Of a stretch of DNA of 64,000 nt, positions 60,584 to 64,000 are shown piece by piece. Position 1 is the first letter of the stretch, and each line of letters starts with the position of its first letter. The notes under the pieces are model-generated. The model searched no databases, was not told where the DNA came from, and saw only the letters and a program-made list of their open reading frames with translations. Both the position numbers and the translations under genes were made by a program. This stretch comes from Apophysomyces variabilis (lineage: Eukaryota; Mucoromycota; Mucoromycetes; Mucorales; Mucoraceae): assembly GCA_002749535.1 (NCBI GenBank), contig MZZL01000376.1:434001-498000 (forward strand). The letters are read 5' to 3'.

Positions 60584-63500
60584 CTACTGATTATCCTCTT
60601 GTGCATAATGCAACTTCCGCTCTTCGATTTGTCGTTCGATGCTCTCAAGATTAGGGACATTAAGATATCCTTTGTGGTATGCGAGTACTTCCTCCAGAGA
60701 AAGATGAGGGATCAAATTCCTAGGTACAACAGTGAGATCACGAACTAAAAAAAAACGATTATACGTACTTTCGTGGTGCTACTTTGAGGCAATGTTCCGC
60801 ATCCATATGAAGATCCAGTACGCTATCGTAATGTGCACCTAACGTGGAATATGAGCATATTCACAAACATGTGGTCTAGATAGTATTACCAGGACTGAAT
60901 CCGATACGCAAAGAGTATTCCTTCCCGCCATTACCATGACGGTTTCGTTCAAACAATTCAAATGTAATCTGTGTTAAAACTATCATCAAGGAAATTGTGA
61001 GCCTTCGTTACACTGCAGTCGCACTTACAGTCTAATTCCGGCAAAGCATTTCTTGGAACCTTGGTTGGTACACCAGAATGGTACACAAGATTCAGTAACG
61101 CATGAACATGGGATTCCTTTGTAAAATACAGACGCGTTTTTGGATTATCCGCTGATTTCATGTCATCGAGATCCCCAAGGATACTTTTGAGCAGAGGTAA
61201 ACTGATAAGCATACCGATGTTTTTCTTTTCCGCGTCGGATATACCGAACTCCTCAGGTGCAATAAAATCAAACATTAACTTGACATATTTATACAAAGTG
61301 CGCAAGTCGTTGCCACATTGCAAAATCACATCCGAAGATGGTCTTCGGCCGCCGTTTGAGAAATTTGAATCTGTCTCTGCTTCAGGATCACTGAATATTG
61401 CCTGAAGGAATGGACGATTGTGCAACGAATCGTATTTCAACATGTCGTATAGCTCTGGGATCCAAGACGGATCAATTGCGCGTGGTAAGTCGCTCTGTTT
61501 CTTCGCATCCGTATCATCGCTTTCGTCCGTATTACACTCATCGCAAAACTTTCGGAACATTTTCTCCCATCGTTCGCGGAACAAAGTTGGTGATTCGAAG
61601 CAACACCAACGCCTCTGCAGTTGATCGACATCTTTAGAAGCCCAGTTCAGATACATGAGACGTTGCATGCGTGTCATAATGGTCGAGATCTCGTGAAGTA
61701 CGACATGTGGCTGGGGCATATCAGCAGGCCATCCCATCTTAGCAAGAACAAGGGCCGGTATATCGCTGCCAGGTCGAACAAGTTCTCTGAGCTGGTGCTT
61801 TACGGCGTCACCATTCTCTTTGGCGGCGTTACTATCATCCAACAGATATTTGCTCTCAGAAATGACCCCTTCGATACTGTCCGGTTGACCCAAGAACCAA
61901 CGAGCAAAGACATCGGCTTTTAAAGGTTTAGAAACTGCGAGAAACTTGTTATCGCGTTATTACCTGTAGCACGCACGCGTCTTTCGGAACTACTGAATAT
62001 CTTCACATCATCCATGATATTACGGTTCATAATGTTCATATCTTTTCGAAGATTCTCGCCAAGATCGCGCGATTGATGAAGCCCAGCGTGCGTGAACTGC
62101 ACGATTGCGTTAGTTAAACAAAGAAAAAAACACCTGTAACCCAAACTGATTACCTCGCCTCCCCATTTGACATTAACGTGTAGTTTCTTCAGTTCACCAG
62201 TTTCCTTGTCAAACTGTGGTTTCAATTGTACCTTGGTCCCGGGCAGTTCCCATTTCTTAGCCAGCACTTCCTTCAATCCTCGGAGTTTTTCTTCATCTTC
62301 TAACTGCTTCTCAAGACATTCATCAACAGCTTTGGCAAAAAGAGCGAGCTGATGCTTTTGCCGGAATACTACTTCTTGCTTGCTGCCGTCTAGCAGATCA
62401 ACAAAAGGAGATGCTTTTACCGAAACTTTCAGTTTCTCTTTTGGCGTCCGATCCCCATGACGAAACACCGCTACAAAACCCTTCAAGCGCCACGAATTCT
62501 CCGGAGCGATTTCCGGGGGAATCGTGTCAATCATCATTGACGGTCGACGTTGCACCGACCGTAAAAATGCTTCACTTAACAGACGCGCGCATTCGTCATA
62601 ATAGTGATCATTGCCTTTCACGAAGCTCCACCCGTTAACGTCAATAACATACGATTTGCCACCTACACGCAGCAAGTCTAGGCCACAAACTGTTTGTCCA
62701 AATGCACGGGAAACTTTTCGCGCTATTTCTTCCTCCTCTTGCGTTAATTCCGTACAGTATCTTATTTCCTTTCCATCCGTATTACGTTTGACAAGGCCAT
62801 CAACCGTAGGCGATCTAAGATTGGTTATTGATTCGGACTATGTGAGAAATTGACTTACTTTCTGGTTTCCGCATGAACAAATGTTGGACCAACAGTATAT
62901 AACTTTATGTCTTCGCAATTTTCTGTGACCATAAGCTCCTCGTAAACCCAAGAGCCTTCTTCTGACGCGAGATCAAGTGTAGGGTCATATTCGCTCGATT
63001 TATTGCCAATCTATTCGCTCCCGGCATCAGTACGTCTCCAGTCTTATATAGACAGATATCTACGAACCTTTCTGAACAAGCGACGTCCACCTCCACCCTG
63101 TTCATCAGAATAGTAAATATTGATGTTATGGTTTTCTCCATCTGTGGGCTTCTCGATGAATGTTTTAGGGAGGAACTTTCCGTCGACTTCAATGCCGTGA
63201 CTTGTGATGCGCACGCAATTAGTGTTAGCAGCACACTTTGCGATGACTCGATCAATATCCATTCCGGTACAATCTTTAAATGCCTTGGCAGCATTAGGAT
63301 CTACACGAGCACCTCCGTCTCTAGAAACCATCAAGCGAGGTGGAGTAGGCACATCAATTGCATCTAAAATGGATAGAACAACTCGTCGATCCCAAAGCAG
63401 ACTCTGCATGCAGACGTTGTTAACCGTAAATGGCTTTCTCAATTTTGTATATTGGATAGCCTTGTGGAGAGGAAATCCTGTGGAAAAAAAGCAGATCAAG

Positions 63501-63710
63501 AAGTCGCACCCAGGCCAATTTTCCACATCTAAAACCATATATTAGAGTGGTTCCTTTCCAAGGTGCAAGTTAAGAAAGAACCTTCGTCCAAGATTGTTTT
63601 ATCTCCAAAAATAACTATCTCGAAATCTCCGTGGGCTAACAGCCTGTTAAGAATGTGCCGCATCGGCTTCGATCGTGCCTTCCGATCCATGGCACATACA
63701 CCAACGACAT
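60584..63710 (-). CDS. VIP1: VIP1/PPIP5K diphosphoinositol-pentakisphosphate kinase (5' end not resolved)
   Basis: Bifunctional inositol-pyrophosphate enzyme: an ATP-grasp kinase adds the 1-beta-phosphate to IP6/5-IP7, and a histidine-acid-phosphatase-like domain removes it. Exons (minus) 63710-63582, 63528-63068, 63010-62859, 62814-62154, 62096-61964, 61916-61029, 60979-60890, 60838-60769 and 60719-60584 code about 906 aa. Kinase part: [114 protein letters not shown]. Phosphatase part: [16 protein letters not shown] (catalytic RHG), [69 protein letters not shown]. The first listed exon begins mid-codon, so at least one further exon lies between here and the right edge or beyond. Confidence 0.95.
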
Positions 63711-64000
63711 CTAAGAAGCCGATGAGACTCAAGTATCGATTGTGGTATTCAGCCTACATTTTCCTCTTCCAGGAGAGGAGGTTTGTGAGGTATCTATATT
63801 GTTCAGAGACGCTGGTGATGACGGAGCAGGCATTTAATGGAGAAAGACGAGAAGCCAACCAGGAAGTATGGAAACCGGACATATCGGGATTTTCGGGTGC
63901 GGAAGTTACATGTTTGCATCCCGCCCCCACAGTTCGACATGACAATTGGACAAAATGATTGGATCTCATACGTTTATCATATGTTTCAACGCCACTCAAT
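63711..64000 (-). other. Probable 5' part of the VIP1 gene (intron and possible upstream exon)
   Basis: A minus-strand frame is open from 63999 to 63754 (for example ENPDMSGFHTSWLASRLSPL). Joining after ...MS at a GTTTCC donor gives the right phase for the exon at 63710 (DVVGVCAMD), but the donor is weak. It could be the 3' part of an N-terminal exon continuing past the window. Confidence 0.35.

Overview
The window looks like nuclear DNA of an early-diverging filamentous fungus, most likely Mucoromycota (Mucorales-like). The reasons are: many short introns (about 45-130 nt, mostly GT..AG) in house-keeping genes; long pyrimidine/purine tracts between genes; a full ADAM-type metalloprotease and a full phenylalanine hydroxylase, both patchily distributed in fungi; and relics of Fanzor-type elements. 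I rebuilt exon structures by hand by joining reading frames over consensus splice sites and checking phase. Protein identities come from recognising family motifs, not from a search.

Left part (1-36.3 kb, gene-rich). In order: the last exon of eIF1/SUI1 (+); an LSH/HELLS/Irc5-type SNF2 remodeler with 12 exons (+); a Cms1-like ribosome-biogenesis protein (-); DAHP synthase, the first step of the shikimate pathway (-), sharing its upstream region, which holds a perfect Gcn4/CPC1-type palindrome, with a divergent HAD-family phosphatase (+); a large protein resembling Hda2/Hda3 subunits of the class II histone deacetylase complex (+); an extremely acidic, probably tail-anchored protein (-); a small hypothetical ORF (+); a FYRN/FYRC-domain protein with polyglutamine (-); a 2.7 kb microsatellite-rich spacer; an intronless GT4 glycosyltransferase (-); a secreted/transmembrane ADAM protease (+); phenylalanine hydroxylase (-); and mitochondrial GrpE/Mge1 with a GC-AG intron (-). 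Three chromatin genes (LSH, Hda2/3-like, FYR) lie within about 20 kb, but nothing indicates co-regulation.

Middle (36.5-54.7 kb, gene-poor). This is a graveyard of decayed mobile elements. The best relic is a Fanzor1-like (eukaryotic TnpB/RuvC) pseudogene on the minus strand at 36.64-39.36 kb. Two zinc knuckles, all three RuvC motifs and part of the zinc finger are still legible, but in shifted frames. A second, shorter Fanzor-like C-terminus lies near 47.4-47.76 kb. A helix-turn-helix transposase remnant and several unassigned decayed ORFs also occur. The only convincing intact gene here is a secreted ML-domain (NPC2-like) lipid-binding protein at 50.75-51.48 kb, whose model needs a 5-nt microexon.

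Right part (54.8-64 kb). An aldo/keto reductase pseudogene (+), an Osh6/7-like oxysterol-binding-protein homologue (-), ribosomal protein uS7/RPS5 (+), and most of a VIP1/PPIP5K diphosphoinositol-pentakisphosphate kinase (-) that runs off, or nearly off, the right edge.
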